A DNA stretch of 21,061 nt from a virus, in IMG/VR virus record IMGVR_UViG_3300030110_002853, positions 4,783 through 25,843 of that record. One strand, given 5' to 3'. A program made the position numbers and the translations under genes. Below, piece after piece: positions 13,101-21,061 of this stretch. The number at the start of each line of letters is the position of its first letter. Positions within the stretch are counted from its first letter, which is position 1. A model generated the notes under the pieces. That model was given only the letters and a program-made list of their open reading frames with translations. It had not been told where the DNA came from and did not search any database.

Positions 13101-15350
13101 GACTTTTACAGGTTGATTCTGCAACTTAGATGTTTCCAGTAACAATTCTAGTTGAGTACCTTCGCTACCTACTCTTCTCTGAGCTTCCTCAGCAATCCTT
13201 TCCCTAGGTTCTAATTCTATTAACCGCACTGCTTTTCGACCTGCATCAGCAGGATGCAAGGGCACTTCTAACATTGGATCTGGCTCAAAGGGGCGGTTAA
13301 GTATATCCCTTTCTTGCAAGGTCTTATCAAGCCTTTCCTGTTCTGACCTAGCTCTTCTTCTCATTTGAAGCTGAACTTCTTTCGTGCTTGGAGTTGTTTT
13401 GGGTCTTACTCCACTTTCTGTTGGTATTATATCTGCCCTAGGTTGAGATTCAAGAGCATATTGCTCTCTTGGTAAAGTTTTAATTTTTTGTATTAAAGAA
13501 ACCTTGGAATCTTTAGAAGAAACCTCAATCTCTTTAGACTTTAAAAACTTTACTAATTCTGATTTTGGAAATTGTGTAGATAAAGATTTTTTAGAGAATT
13601 TTGTAAGGTTTACTTCTTTTGTACTTGGAGTTGTCTTGAGTTCCAATGCTTTATTAATTTCAGCTTGCCCAACTCCAATTTCATTTAGCCTTGAAACCTT
13701 AGAGTCTATTTGAAATTGTAAGTCATCTAAAACTTTTTGATTAGAACGATTTCTCTCTAAAATGTTCATATCTTCAGACAATCTTTTTATTTCCTGATTT
13801 AATTGAATACGTTCACTGACAGGCTTAACACCACGTCCCTCAGGTTGTAATACTTTCACATCTGAAGGTTTTGCCTCAGCACCTATCTCTTGTATAACCG
13901 TTCCTCTGTTTACCTTGGTAGGTGTCTTACCCTCCATAGCCAGCTCTAAAGATGTTTTAAGTTGCCTACCAACAGTATTTGCAACCACCTCTAGGGGCTT
14001 TCCTGTGGTTTCTACGATACCTTGCAACTCTTTAGCAACGGTTTCTGTAACTTGCTGTTGTTGTTTAGGACTGGTAAAAGATTTAATTGCTTTTATACCA
14101 ATAATAGTCCCCGCCGCATCTAAGTAATTATCAAATGTTAATTCCTCTCCAGCTAATAAAGTTGGCACTGTGCCTAATCCAAAAACCTCACCAGAAAACT
14201 CACCAACCTTAGCACCTATTTCACCGGTAGCTTTTCTACCAGCCATAGTTCCAGCGAGTCCAAGTGACCCAACTGTAACGCCCGTCACCGTTCCCTTTAG
14301 TGTGGCAAGCAATGCTTCTATAGGGTCTACAGAGCCAGTGGTCTCTATTTGCTCTGCAATATTAGCACCTGCATCAAATGCAGAAAACCCACCAGCACCA
14401 CCTACAATTCTTTGGAAAGCATTTTTGGTAAACACCCTAGCCTCAGGAAGCGTCATGCTTGTTCTTTTTGCTAGTAAATTAGCGGCCTCATCAGCGTATT
14501 TACCCACTTGTTTTACTTTGCCTAACTGACCCCCAAATGCAAAAAGTGCCGCATCTACAGGCATGACCATAGATATAGCACTAGAAGCAATCTCCTCCCA
14601 TCTCTCAGTAGGATAGTCACTAATATCAACATCTTGTTCTAGGCCAATAGACCTAAAAACAGAACCGGTTACAGAGTTTTCCATACCCAAATTAACAATA
14701 TTTGGTGGAGTACCACCTACCCTAGAGAACACTGTTTTGTATGCCTGCTTAGGGCTTTTGCCTTTTTTAATCTCCTTAGACATTTCCTGATGCAACATTC
14801 TCTTATTAAAGAACTTAGCAACATCCTTACTATCAGGAGTAAAAGGCAATCCCAATGCTCGTCTTTGATTATCTAGTTCTTCTTGAGCCGCTTTACCAGA
14901 GGGTGCACCATCAAAAAACTGATCTTGTTTTCCTAGCACCTTAGACACAGGTATTCCCATTGCAAACTTTGGTTGACTGCTTGTTAGGTTGTTAATTTTT
15001 TTATCAGGGTCTGGGTCAGACACAGCTCTCATAATATACTTAGGATTGTCTTTATTTTGCTCAAGAGCTTCTCTTAATTTATTTCTTTGTAAATCAGCTT
15101 GAGAAATATTAGGAGCAGAGAGTGCTTCCTCATCAAAGAAAACATCGCTTGCATTTATAGACGGCTCTAGAGAAGAAACTTTTAATTCAAATGTTTCGTA
15201 GTCTGGGAGTTCGTATTGATCTGCAAGAGAATCATAAAAAATCCTACGTTTTTTAGAGTCTTGCATTTTACCACTAAAAGAATCGTAGGTTCCAATGTCG
15301 TATTGCTCCGACACTGTGTTATATAATGACTGTAGAGACTCCTTTGGCAT
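10161..15350 (-). CDS. giant internal-virion-type protein (1729 aa)
   Basis: Very likely a virion protein that travels with DNA ejection. The N-terminus holds a tandem motif, LYNTVSEQYDIGTYDSF (residues 9-25) and YDSLADQYELPDYETF (39-54), common at the start of large phage internal proteins. Residues about 250-430 are Gly/Ala-rich and hydrophobic (GTVTGVTVGSLGLAG), a possible membrane-active region. Residues about 593-625 look like a SAP/HeH helix-loop-helix fold (KSELVKFLKSKEI), flanked by two copies of KTTPSTKEV. A long charged middle follows, then a structured half with VVPNIPEFLGNIRRF and a second hydrophobic zone near 1470-1545. No lysozyme motif is seen. There is no clear ribosome site; the start is seven bases after the upstream stop. 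Role is inferred from size and context. Confidence 0.75.
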   Translation of the reverse strand: MPKESLQSLYNTVSEQYDIGTYDSFSGKMQDSKKRRIFYDSLADQYELPDYETFELKVSSLEPSINASDVFFDEEALSAPNISQADLQRNKLREALEQNKDNPKYIMRAVSDPDPDKKINNLTSSQPKFAMGIPVSKVLGKQDQFFDGAPSGKAAQEELDNQRRALGLPFTPDSKDVAKFFNKRMLHQEMSKEIKKGKSPKQAYKTVFSRVGGTPPNIVNLGMENSVTGSVFRSIGLEQDVDISDYPTERWEEIASSAISMVMPVDAALFAFGGQLGKVKQVGKYADEAANLLAKRTSMTLPEARVFTKNAFQRIVGGAGGFSAFDAGANIAEQIETTGSVDPIEALLATLKGTVTGVTVGSLGLAGTMAGRKATGEIGAKVGEFSGEVFGLGTVPTLLAGEELTFDNYLDAAGTIIGIKAIKSFTSPKQQQQVTETVAKELQGIVETTGKPLEVVANTVGRQLKTSLELAMEGKTPTKVNRGTVIQEIGAEAKPSDVKVLQPEGRGVKPVSERIQLNQEIKRLSEDMNILERNRSNQKVLDDLQFQIDSKVSRLNEIGVGQAEINKALELKTTPSTKEVNLTKFSKKSLSTQFPKSELVKFLKSKEIEVSSKDSKVSLIQKIKTLPREQYALESQPRADIIPTESGVRPKTTPSTKEVQLQMRRRARSEQERLDKTLQERDILNRPFEPDPMLEVPLHPADAGRKAVRLIELEPRERIAEEAQRRVGSEGTQLELLLETSKLQNQPVKVNSIVEVPVNPTKQIAPVAEVVKPPKQTVGELPVKEAFEKKAKGYLLQKEYADLDVTIRSNEQSLKSETLTLVQRQRLEDSNQKAKELRRDVQERADSQGIELMAFFGIPSPAILKSLFGSGKKRPKKYTDGEINKLYKNAMNRISKKDKEDSGISFVTPSTNNPPVTNKRNLVTKVYNYVFSDMVERTASVGTQSSIQSAELGRQVIDKQKQVRGELAPTLDKVLGLSGKGFGEDGKIVRELSDFVEVDIGGNKILQSNLHGKIEGTIKTSPREKPLIELQRDLIEGRGRIFEQNNIYTEGKDGVPRPFKVIGREIAPRIMSNEFYAILGKGAGSKEFSEMVSKFAQATGTSEASVREYFKEFTDNISGKSTENPTRTTQVEHSRKWKHIPHAIEVGGDIIPLVEYRPYEYAQRLAETGAARVGVATTFGQEINNTSTVNKFKKAIESEGGTTIEFHEMVRALSGAPVEAPILEAGSMSGKAMRAVKGAYNTVRATSLSVSVVPNIPEFLGNIRRFSGTPGLIKAVYDLKLGLPSGKAKALEATLNSIGAFTSDVTNLATNPVRPVESRVKQLNEAQRSAFLYRYLNEFQEKISAVVASNKVQKFKNQKGTGKDVILLREMGFSRPNAELMVSGKAPQELYDALIRRAPAALTGGAQRAGEQSRLEQARIFRAVTAFETYAQMKIRSFNRIVRTNSKAINESIAEQDYKKLVNVTQSVMSDLFGGAVSGATAQFLLAFVYGGRDNVEIKWNEVKENPLEFLAKSWAYTTFAGLYGQVIQSTAGGKESVMDVFYPWVLGKELTQAIRGTGRYTYDEAMDRAIKFGERFFPANRVFKQTLVGVGLGNPETKKDDNAIRAYYRWKFENKYGGTYISKPDEEIKNFRRNMNKAYDAIMGGDDPSTVSKYIVDAVSDTGKDPASISKSIIGKRLLIKSKIAPGKSDLVYSQRLAELRKRIGDKAYKRLLRHDELLDMYSEFFQF
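13374..13637 (-). repeat. paired in-frame repeat flanking a SAP-like segment
   Basis: Two copies, 13612-13637 and 13374-13400, match at about 23 of 26 bases and encode KTTPSTKEVNL and KTTPSTKEVQL, about 80 residues apart. They bracket the SAP-like segment. This looks like a repeat-mediated insertion or duplication of a DNA-binding module in the giant gene. Confidence 0.5.
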
Positions 15351-15357
15351 ACATTAA

Positions 15358-16320
15358 TTAAAAGCCGGGTATTTTTATTTTTGTAGACTCTGCTGAAGCC
15401 TGATTCATGCCGGGAAACCTTGCCCGGGTAGACTCCGCTGTAGTTGAACCGGGTGGAGGTATTGTTAAACCCCCAGTTTGATTATCTAAAGTTAAGCTTT
15501 TGATTTGAGTTAATAACGCCTCTCGCTCTCTTTCTTTTTCTAACACTTCATCAGCACTCATCCCAGCCCTACCAAAAGTCAATTCTCTATCTAACGAAGA
15601 CAAAGCAGATGTTAATCCTCGAATAACCGCAGTAAGGGGTGGTTGTTTTACAACATCAGGAAAAGCCCTTTCTCCCGTATCTGAATAGCGTTTATAGCCA
15701 CTCGCATCTGCAATAATTTCTCTTTTCTTGGGGTCTTTTAATGTGGTAATGTTTTTTATAGCACCAGATGGGTCGTATTGAGATTGTTGTAGAATGATTT
15801 TTGCATTAGGATTGTCTTTATTTGCATTATACCACTCTTGAACTTGGGATCGTAATAGTTTATTATTAATAGATTTTATCTTTGTTTTTACTTGGCCTAT
15901 TCTAGCTTGATTATTTCTAACATTAGGATTGTTAAGTAAATTGTTATAATAATCTAATTGTTCGCTATCAGTCTCAGAAACCTCTAATGGGTTCAACATT
16001 GCATCAAACGCATTAGATTCCTCTTCAACCGTTCTACCTGCCTCTTGAATATTTTCATTCTCTGAACTAAGCATTGCTTTAGCTCTAGCAGATTCAGGAA
16101 GTGAGTTTATCAATGTTAATTCATTTCTGAAAACCTGTTGTTCCTGTGCATCATCATATCTTTTATCTGCAAGTTGTTGTTTACCAAGCTCTAACTGGTT
16201 TCGTTGGAATTGATTAACATAACCCGGAAGATTGTCTAAAAAGTCTGCAAAAGGATTGTCGTATTGACCGGGAGCCATACGCTGTCTTCTGCTATATATA
16301 CTTCTAGGGCCGTTAGCCAT
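15358..16320 (-). CDS. Gln/Asn-rich coiled-coil structural protein (320 aa)
   Basis: A mostly helical, Gln- and Asn-rich protein. Residues 25-75 (FADFLDNLPGYVNQFQRNQL onward) are coiled-coil-like, and the centre has polar helices (LDYYNNLLNNPNVRNN). The tail repeats a motif: AESTRARFPGM and AESTKIKIPGF at the very end, likely docking peptides. The size and order, just before the giant internal protein and after a Gly-rich tail protein, fit the small internal core proteins of podoviruses. This is an inference; no family name is certain. It starts as TAATG with the preceding gene. Confidence 0.65.
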   Translation of the reverse strand: MANGPRSIYSRRQRMAPGQYDNPFADFLDNLPGYVNQFQRNQLELGKQQLADKRYDDAQEQQVFRNELTLINSLPESARAKAMLSSENENIQEAGRTVEEESNAFDAMLNPLEVSETDSEQLDYYNNLLNNPNVRNNQARIGQVKTKIKSINNKLLRSQVQEWYNANKDNPNAKIILQQSQYDPSGAIKNITTLKDPKKREIIADASGYKRYSDTGERAFPDVVKQPPLTAVIRGLTSALSSLDRELTFGRAGMSADEVLEKEREREALLTQIKSLTLDNQTGGLTIPPPGSTTAESTRARFPGMNQASAESTKIKIPGF

Positions 16321-17777
16321 TATGCTACCTGTTCAAAGGATACATCAACCTTGCTATAGTCTACAGCAAGATATCCATTATCAGCTTCAAAAGATGCCCA
16401 AGGAACATCTTGTGCCATTACACCGCTATAAACACCATCCCCATGTCTTTTGTCCTTGTATTCAAATGTGTATATATTAATACCACTGTCAGATAAACCG
16501 ACTAAATTGATGTTTTCTTTTAGTCTTATATCGCTAAGATTAAAATTTCCAATACTAACGTACTGTCCCTCTTCTTCAGACCAAACATAAGTCTGCCCAA
16601 GATAATTAACAGCACCTTGGTTTACACTTGGTAGGCTAGTGACTACAGACGGTGCCGTTGTGACTTTGCCAAACTCACCCCCACCTGTAACAATGTCTGC
16701 CGCAGTACCCAAGACTTGAGACTGATAAGCTGTTTGCTCATCCTGTATCTGATCCTCAAGGGATTTTTGACCGCCCTCTACTGCTTGAGCTATAGCACTT
16801 TGTTGTGCACCAAATCCTCCGCCACCACTAGACAGGCCTTGTCCGGCGGTCATTCCAAGTAAGCCTTGCCCTAATTGCTGACTAGCTTTTCCTACGCCAG
16901 TAGTGTCAAAACCTTGAAACAACGCTAACTGCTCAGGTGTAGCTGTCATACCTTGTTGCTCTAAAATAGTCTGAGCTGTAAAGCCTCCATTCTGCATACC
17001 AATATAACCACCATCTTCAAGACTAAGCCTTCTAACACCACCACCAAATAACCTATCAAGGTACGGTGTAGCATCGGCAACTTTTGGAGTTGCCAATGGG
17101 GTGTTTATATAATTTGGAGTCCCAAAAAACGATTTACTAAATAGTTCACCAGTACCTCCCGAATATCCAGTCACTCCCTTTCCCATGCTTAATGCCTTAA
17201 TTCCTTGTCGCCCTGACTCCGTAAAAGGATTATACTGACCATATTGTCCACCACCCGGAGTAAGCCCTGCTGTAAGTCCAGCCTGTGCACCCGCCATTAA
17301 CGAGCGACCCAACATACCCTTATTATATTCATCACTGGCTTCATCTATATCCCTAAAAGATTCTTGTGCATACACAGTACCACTTTCATCATAATCTTTT
17401 GCTTTGCCCGCACCAAGCCTCTCACCTAAGCCTTTTCCTAAGCTTGTGCCTATCGCCGCACCACCGGGGCCTAACAATCCTCCAGCTAAACCACCAACTG
17501 TACCTAACACAGAACCAAATAGACCGCCTCTTTTTTGCCTTTCGGCTTCTTCTCTTTGATAATCTTCTAGTAACCCAAGGTCGTCTTGTTTCTGTAGGGC
17601 TCTTGCCAATAAAGCGGCACCTCGTGTTTTAGGTTTGCCAAAGGGTTGTGGTTTGCCAAAGCTACCACCAGTTTGCATGCCCATTAAATTAGGAGATTCA
17701 CCCAAGTAATAACCGGTCATGTTTGGGCCAGACGATAGCGGTTCATAACCTTTTGATTTGTTAGAGTTGTAATCCAT
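16320..17777 (-). CDS. Gly-rich virion protein with C-terminal S74-type self-cleaving chaperone (485 aa)
   Basis: Residues 84-125 are a glycine-zipper, membrane-active type stretch (GGLFGSVLGTVGGLAGG). More Gly/Gln-rich regions follow, with LSLEDGGYIGMQNGG near 250-265. The last 71 residues match the S74 endosialidase-type chaperone core: S415-D-I-R-L-K420, then GINIYTFEYKD, YSGVMAQDV and VDYSKV. In this family the Ser/Lys pair cuts just before the Ser after folding. The domain is shorter than the usual 100-160 residues and lacks the terminal coiled helices. AAAGGAA precedes the start; a promoter-like box lies upstream. Tail or internal virion placement is inferred. Confidence 0.75.
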   Translation of the reverse strand: MDYNSNKSKGYEPLSSGPNMTGYYLGESPNLMGMQTGGSFGKPQPFGKPKTRGAALLARALQKQDDLGLLEDYQREEAERQKRGGLFGSVLGTVGGLAGGLLGPGGAAIGTSLGKGLGERLGAGKAKDYDESGTVYAQESFRDIDEASDEYNKGMLGRSLMAGAQAGLTAGLTPGGGQYGQYNPFTESGRQGIKALSMGKGVTGYSGGTGELFSKSFFGTPNYINTPLATPKVADATPYLDRLFGGGVRRLSLEDGGYIGMQNGGFTAQTILEQQGMTATPEQLALFQGFDTTGVGKASQQLGQGLLGMTAGQGLSSGGGGFGAQQSAIAQAVEGGQKSLEDQIQDEQTAYQSQVLGTAADIVTGGGEFGKVTTAPSVVTSLPSVNQGAVNYLGQTYVWSEEEGQYVSIGNFNLSDIRLKENINLVGLSDSGINIYTFEYKDKRHGDGVYSGVMAQDVPWASFEADNGYLAVDYSKVDVSFEQVA

Positions 17778-17818
17778 GGTGTGATTCCTTTGAATTTAAT
17801 AAAACTTTTATCATAATG

Positions 17819-17849
17819 ACTATACTATATTGTCACTATCGTCTTCCAA
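17819..17849 (-). promoter_or_regulatory. promoter-like element in tail operon (- strand)
   Basis: Read on the - strand, TTGGAA (complement of 17844-17849) is followed after exactly 19 bases by TATAGT (complement of 17819-17824), 41 bases before the S74 gene's start. The box order and spacing equal those of copies A-D on the + strand, though the CTT after TTGGAA is missing. It lies over the 3' end of the upstream gene. Confidence 0.4.
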
Positions 17850-18502
17850 ATGGAAGTGACCCAGAAAGCTTTAGAGCTTGTTACTATTCCAGCATCAGAC
17901 GCAGTTATTGCAAGAGCTACAACATCGCCAGCATCGACAGTAGGAGTTGCACTCCAGTCTGATTGGTTGACCGTTATTGCTGTATGATCTACAAAGGATG
18001 TTGAATATGTATAATTACATAAAGCATCAGTCGTATCATCACCATCATCTTTCTTCTCTATGGCAAATACAATATCATCAGCATTGTCGTCAAGGTCAGG
18101 TGGTTTTACTATTAGCTTATGACAGGTCATCTTAAATGGGGCTAAAAAACCCTGTCCAGTTCTGAAAGTCCCAAGTTCTGTGTCATTAAACCAAGGTAGG
18201 TAAATTTTACTTGCGTCAACATCAGCAGTAAAGTTATGTGAAAAAGCACGGTAGTCAACGAAAGAAGAACTATATTCCAGCCTAGAAGTTTTGAGAGTAC
18301 CACCTACTTTATTACCCTCACCCTTGGTCATATCAGAACGCCATAGCTGACCTCTTTCTTTTCTATATCTAGACAGGACACCATCCCTACCAAAGAACAA
18401 GACCTCTTCGCCTTCTCTCATTGACTGTATAGATGGTTGGTCTTTAACGACCCTTATCTTGTCTTGCTTTCTATTGGCAATAAATCTAGTGGCTCTATCC
18501 AC
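17825..18502 (-). CDS. beta-rich structural protein (225 aa), GTG start
   Basis: A mostly beta protein resembling small tail or fibre-associated phage proteins. It begins QPSIQSMREGEEVLFFGRDG (residues 22-41), then LSRYRKERGQLWRSDMTKG, a motif also seen in other phage tail proteins, and ends with strands around VVALAITASD and KAFWVTSIWKTIV, typical of receptor or fibre-tip folds. The GTG start is supported by AAAGGTG upstream and by a one-base TAGTG overlap with the preceding gene. No enzymatic motif is seen. Exact family uncertain. Confidence 0.65.
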   Translation of the reverse strand: MDRATRFIANRKQDKIRVVKDQPSIQSMREGEEVLFFGRDGVLSRYRKERGQLWRSDMTKGEGNKVGGTLKTSRLEYSSSFVDYRAFSHNFTADVDASKIYLPWFNDTELGTFRTGQGFLAPFKMTCHKLIVKPPDLDDNADDIVFAIEKKDDGDDTTDALCNYTYSTSFVDHTAITVNQSDWSATPTVDAGDVVALAITASDAGIVTSSKAFWVTSIWKTIVTI

Positions 18503-21061
18503 TACACACCTTTTCTATACAATGTTCTGTATTCTATGGATATGTCATTGATATACACCTTTGCAGATGTACTACTTGTATTAAGCTGTAAAGACACTTT
18601 ATTACATACAACTGGAGAAGAAGGGGTTATCTTTACTTTTGCCCAGTTACTAGCAGAAGCAGATATGGTTCCAGCTAATGCCGTTGATGTATTATCTTCT
18701 TCAAGCAAGGTAAACATATTTGTTAATGCGACATCAGACTTATAAGTAATATGAACCGCATAAATCTTTTTTACTTGAGCAATACCTCCAAAGTCAAAAG
18801 CTTTAGTAGTGAAACGAACACCATCATTTGCAACTACGGATCTATGCAGTTGATAAATATCTACCGAGCTACCCGTGTCGTGAGCTATTAACGTGTTACT
18901 ACCCTCAGTGTCTACGGAATTTGTAAGCCCATCATTTGTATCTAAAACAAAGTCTTTAAGCAATGTAAAGTTCCCTTTCTTTAAATCGCACATATACGCA
19001 TCGCCATCATTATCAAGGCTCTTTACAATAAACGCCATAGACTCTTGCTCGTCATATATAATACCGGTGGTTCCACCCACATGACCACTCCAATCACTAT
19101 CACTAATTTTATTTTCTTTTAAATTCGTTATGGAAGACCCATTGTATAAATACAACCCTTGTTCATTTGCCCACAATACACCATACTGGGTTCTTTTTAC
19201 TGCCTCTGGGTGAGCAACGCCCTGATACTGCTTACTGTCTTCTAAAAACCAATTACGGTCATCTCCGGCTATATTAATAATGTCTAAGCTTTTATTCTTG
19301 TACGCTAGTAGTCTGTCCGCATAAGCCTCTATAGCAACGTACACATCTGCATCACCCTTAGCCGCTTCTATAAAGTTGTCCGATGGGAACGTATCATACC
19401 TATTAGGCATAGAGTACATGATTCTATCTGGATATGACTTTAATGTTGCATCTGCTTTTGTGTCCCCAGTGCTTTCATCCTTCATGGTCACATTGCATAC
19501 AAACACTCTATTGTTTGCAACGACTGCATCTTTCCAATGTTCCCCAGAATCACCTAAAGCGTTACTAAATATACTAGAACTAAAACCATTAATAACCTCA
19601 TAGGTAATAAACCCTAACTCTGTTACGCTAAAATTTGCAGATGCTGTTGCGGTGGGGCAGTTATATGTCGAAGCAACGGTAGCTCCATTATCAAACCACA
19701 CAGTGTAGTCATCTGAAAGTTTCGTTCTTGCCCCTTTTGTAAGGTCTATATCTAAAAGCATAGTGTATTCAGAATCATCTCCTTGCTTTCGTATATATAT
19801 TCTACCGCCAGATATTCTTTCATCGTATGGGCCTTTTGCACCTATATTGATAGACAATGATTTAAACTCATCATCCTCTGAAACAGTATGTGTATTTGTG
19901 TATGCAAATGGCAAAGATTCTTGATTCCCATCATAGATAAAAGTAGACGCTAGTTCGTAAGTACCAGCTTCTATTAAACCATCTACATCTGTTTCTGTAG
20001 CGATTGCTATTTCAAAACCCGCTCCTGCACTATTTGGATAAGTAGATACGGCACCGGCTGTACCTGTAGATGTTGCTAGATCATCTTCTGTAGGCCTTTT
20101 AAGGTCGTTATCTTTTGAGAAATAATTCATGTAAGAATTGTCATCAGTAGATGAATTTGCACCATCAAAATGCCTTCTCTGTATCCAGCCATACCATTGA
20201 ATTTTACAATCATTTTTATCGGCAGTGTCACAGCATCGTATAGAATCTTCTACTTTGTAATATTTAACTTGAGAGGCAATGCTGGTTGCTGAAGAACGCA
20301 AAGTAATTGAACTTAATTCCCATACTCCAGAATTTATAGAAAGAGTATCTACCGTATGGTCTGCCGGGCTAGACAAAAGCAATACTTGGTCGCCCATAGA
20401 AGCACCCACAAGAGTAGCACCCCAAAAAACTTGAGGAAGTGGGCCACCGCCCGGAGCAGTGCCTTCAACCACAATAGGGATTGCCCTATCAAAAACGATA
20501 TTACTTCCATTGGTGTCTACAACACGATATATTCCCTGACCGGCTGGGTCTATTGCATTTGACGGAAAGGAACTTGCGGTTAAATGTACCAAGGTTCCAA
20601 CAGGGAAAGAAGATGCAAGGTTTTGTTGAGTGCCACTAACCTTATACTCTAACTCCTTTAGCACACTGCCATTTGTTCTTGCTATAAACCCAGTTGCAGA
20701 ACCTTCACTGTCATCATCACCCGCAATGGAACTTGTTTGCGAAATTGTAACTAAGTCTCTTGCGAAGTCTGTTTCAAAGTAACCGAGTCCGTATCCCGGC
20801 TGTACTGTAGCCACCCCTGTTGTAAAAGTCAATGTTCCATCTGTTACGCTACCTCCAGTAGTATTGACATCGCTCCCTGCGGGGCCGTCTCCTAATTCAA
20901 ATGAAGTACTACTTGTTACAGACTTCACAAATGAGTCGGCAGGAATCCCCGTTCCAGAAACGGTCATTCCAAGTACTATTTTCGTATTGGCATCATGTGC
21001 AATCGTTGGGTCGTTGTTATAATCACAAGTTGCGTCTGTAAAGGAGGTGGAGTATGCAGAA
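18502..21061 (-). CDS. large beta-rich tail protein, 5' end outside window (at least 852 aa)
   Basis: The frame stays open to the right window edge, so the ATG at 20967 is internal and the true start lies beyond. The first visible part reads TKIVLGMTVSGTGIPADS, a beta domain found in phage and marine surface proteins. The middle is propeller-like, with repeated strand blocks (VYVAIEAYADRLLAYKNKSL; GVLWANEQGLYLYNGSS), as in nozzle or tail-tube proteins resembling T7 gp12 in general shape. The end is a jelly-roll-like sheet (VCNKVSLQLNTSSTSAKVYI). It is acidic and Asp/Ser/Thr-rich. Tail-nozzle or stabilisation roles are inferred from fold pattern and gene order. Confidence 0.7.
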   Translation of the reverse strand, partial: SAYSTSFTDATCDYNNDPTIAHDANTKIVLGMTVSGTGIPADSFVKSVTSSTSFELGDGPAGSDVNTTGGSVTDGTLTFTTGVATVQPGYGLGYFETDFARDLVTISQTSSIAGDDDSEGSATGFIARTNGSVLKELEYKVSGTQQNLASSFPVGTLVHLTASSFPSNAIDPAGQGIYRVVDTNGSNIVFDRAIPIVVEGTAPGGGPLPQVFWGATLVGASMGDQVLLLSSPADHTVDTLSINSGVWELSSITLRSSATSIASQVKYYKVEDSIRCCDTADKNDCKIQWYGWIQRRHFDGANSSTDDNSYMNYFSKDNDLKRPTEDDLATSTGTAGAVSTYPNSAGAGFEIAIATETDVDGLIEAGTYELASTFIYDGNQESLPFAYTNTHTVSEDDEFKSLSINIGAKGPYDERISGGRIYIRKQGDDSEYTMLLDIDLTKGARTKLSDDYTVWFDNGATVASTYNCPTATASANFSVTELGFITYEVINGFSSSIFSNALGDSGEHWKDAVVANNRVFVCNVTMKDESTGDTKADATLKSYPDRIMYSMPNRYDTFPSDNFIEAAKGDADVYVAIEAYADRLLAYKNKSLDIINIAGDDRNWFLEDSKQYQGVAHPEAVKRTQYGVLWANEQGLYLYNGSSITNLKENKISDSDWSGHVGGTTGIIYDEQESMAFIVKSLDNDGDAYMCDLKKGNFTLLKDFVLDTNDGLTNSVDTEGSNTLIAHDTGSSVDIYQLHRSVVANDGVRFTTKAFDFGGIAQVKKIYAVHITYKSDVALTNMFTLLEEDNTSTALAGTISASASNWAKVKITPSSPVVCNKVSLQLNTSSTSAKVYINDISIEYRTLYRKGV

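Noticed and set aside
10593-15000. + strand frames inside the giant gene
   Set aside because: They are antisense shadows with no ribosome sites and unusual amino-acid make-up.
20965-20967. ATG at 20967 as the true start of the tail protein
   Set aside because: The frame continues to the window edge with sensible residues and there is no ribosome site before this ATG.
21038-21061. a + strand gene start (AAAGGAGG then ATG at 21055)
   Set aside because: The - strand frame of the tail protein runs through here without stop and encodes a plausible beta domain, so the ribosome-like site is chance.

Overview
This window looks like one arm of a double-stranded DNA phage genome, probably a short-tailed (podovirus-type) phage of an AT-rich marine bacterium. 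The reasons are the dense packing of tiny overlapping genes, a recombination-nuclease cluster, several protein families typical of marine and cyanobacterial phages (the YNGWTNYETW family, the DKHVVKM family, a DUF1599-like protein), and a set of large beta-rich tail and internal virion-type genes. The host cannot be fixed from the sequence. No integrase, tRNA, CRISPR array, rRNA or insertion sequence is visible. No stretch longer than 300 bases lacks a gene.

Layout. Positions 33-6213 (+ strand) hold about 21 small genes, most without known function: one PD-(D/E)XK nuclease-like protein, an HNH endonuclease, Cys-rich zinc-ribbon proteins, a DUF1599/Nmad1-like protein and two single-span membrane proteins. 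Genes overlap by 1-14 bases (ATGA, TAATG) and are grouped by a recurring promoter-like element, TTGGAACTT followed 19-20 bases after TTGGAA by a TATAAT-like box. Positions 6214-6321 are a gap holding a nested GC-rich hairpin. Positions 6322-9605 (+) form a recombination/DNA-processing operon: a Cas4/RecB-like nuclease, two unknown proteins of which one may bind DNA, two further PD-(D/E)XK-type proteins, a zinc ribbon, and small proteins, closed by a strong intrinsic terminator at 9617-9644. Positions 9728-10164 (+) hold two small genes after the terminator, the first of clearly different base composition, resembling a moron. From 10161 to the right edge everything is on the - strand.

The - strand block reads right to left: a beta-rich tail protein cut by the window edge, a small beta-rich structural protein, a Gly-rich protein ending in an S74-type self-cleaving chaperone domain, a Gln/Asn-rich coiled-coil protein, and a 1729-residue internal virion-type protein. 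The two blocks converge so tightly that a CTAG at 10161-10164 supplies the stop codon of both last genes.

Gene interplay (inference): the left block probably acts early (host takeover, nucleotide and DNA handling), the middle block processes and recombines phage DNA, and the right block builds the tail and the DNA-ejection apparatus. Five copies of the promoter-like element in the left block and one with the same spacing in the tail operon suggest a shared transcription signal. Four short genes (39, 43, 56 and 56 residues) were found by reading overlapping frames and are annotated here.
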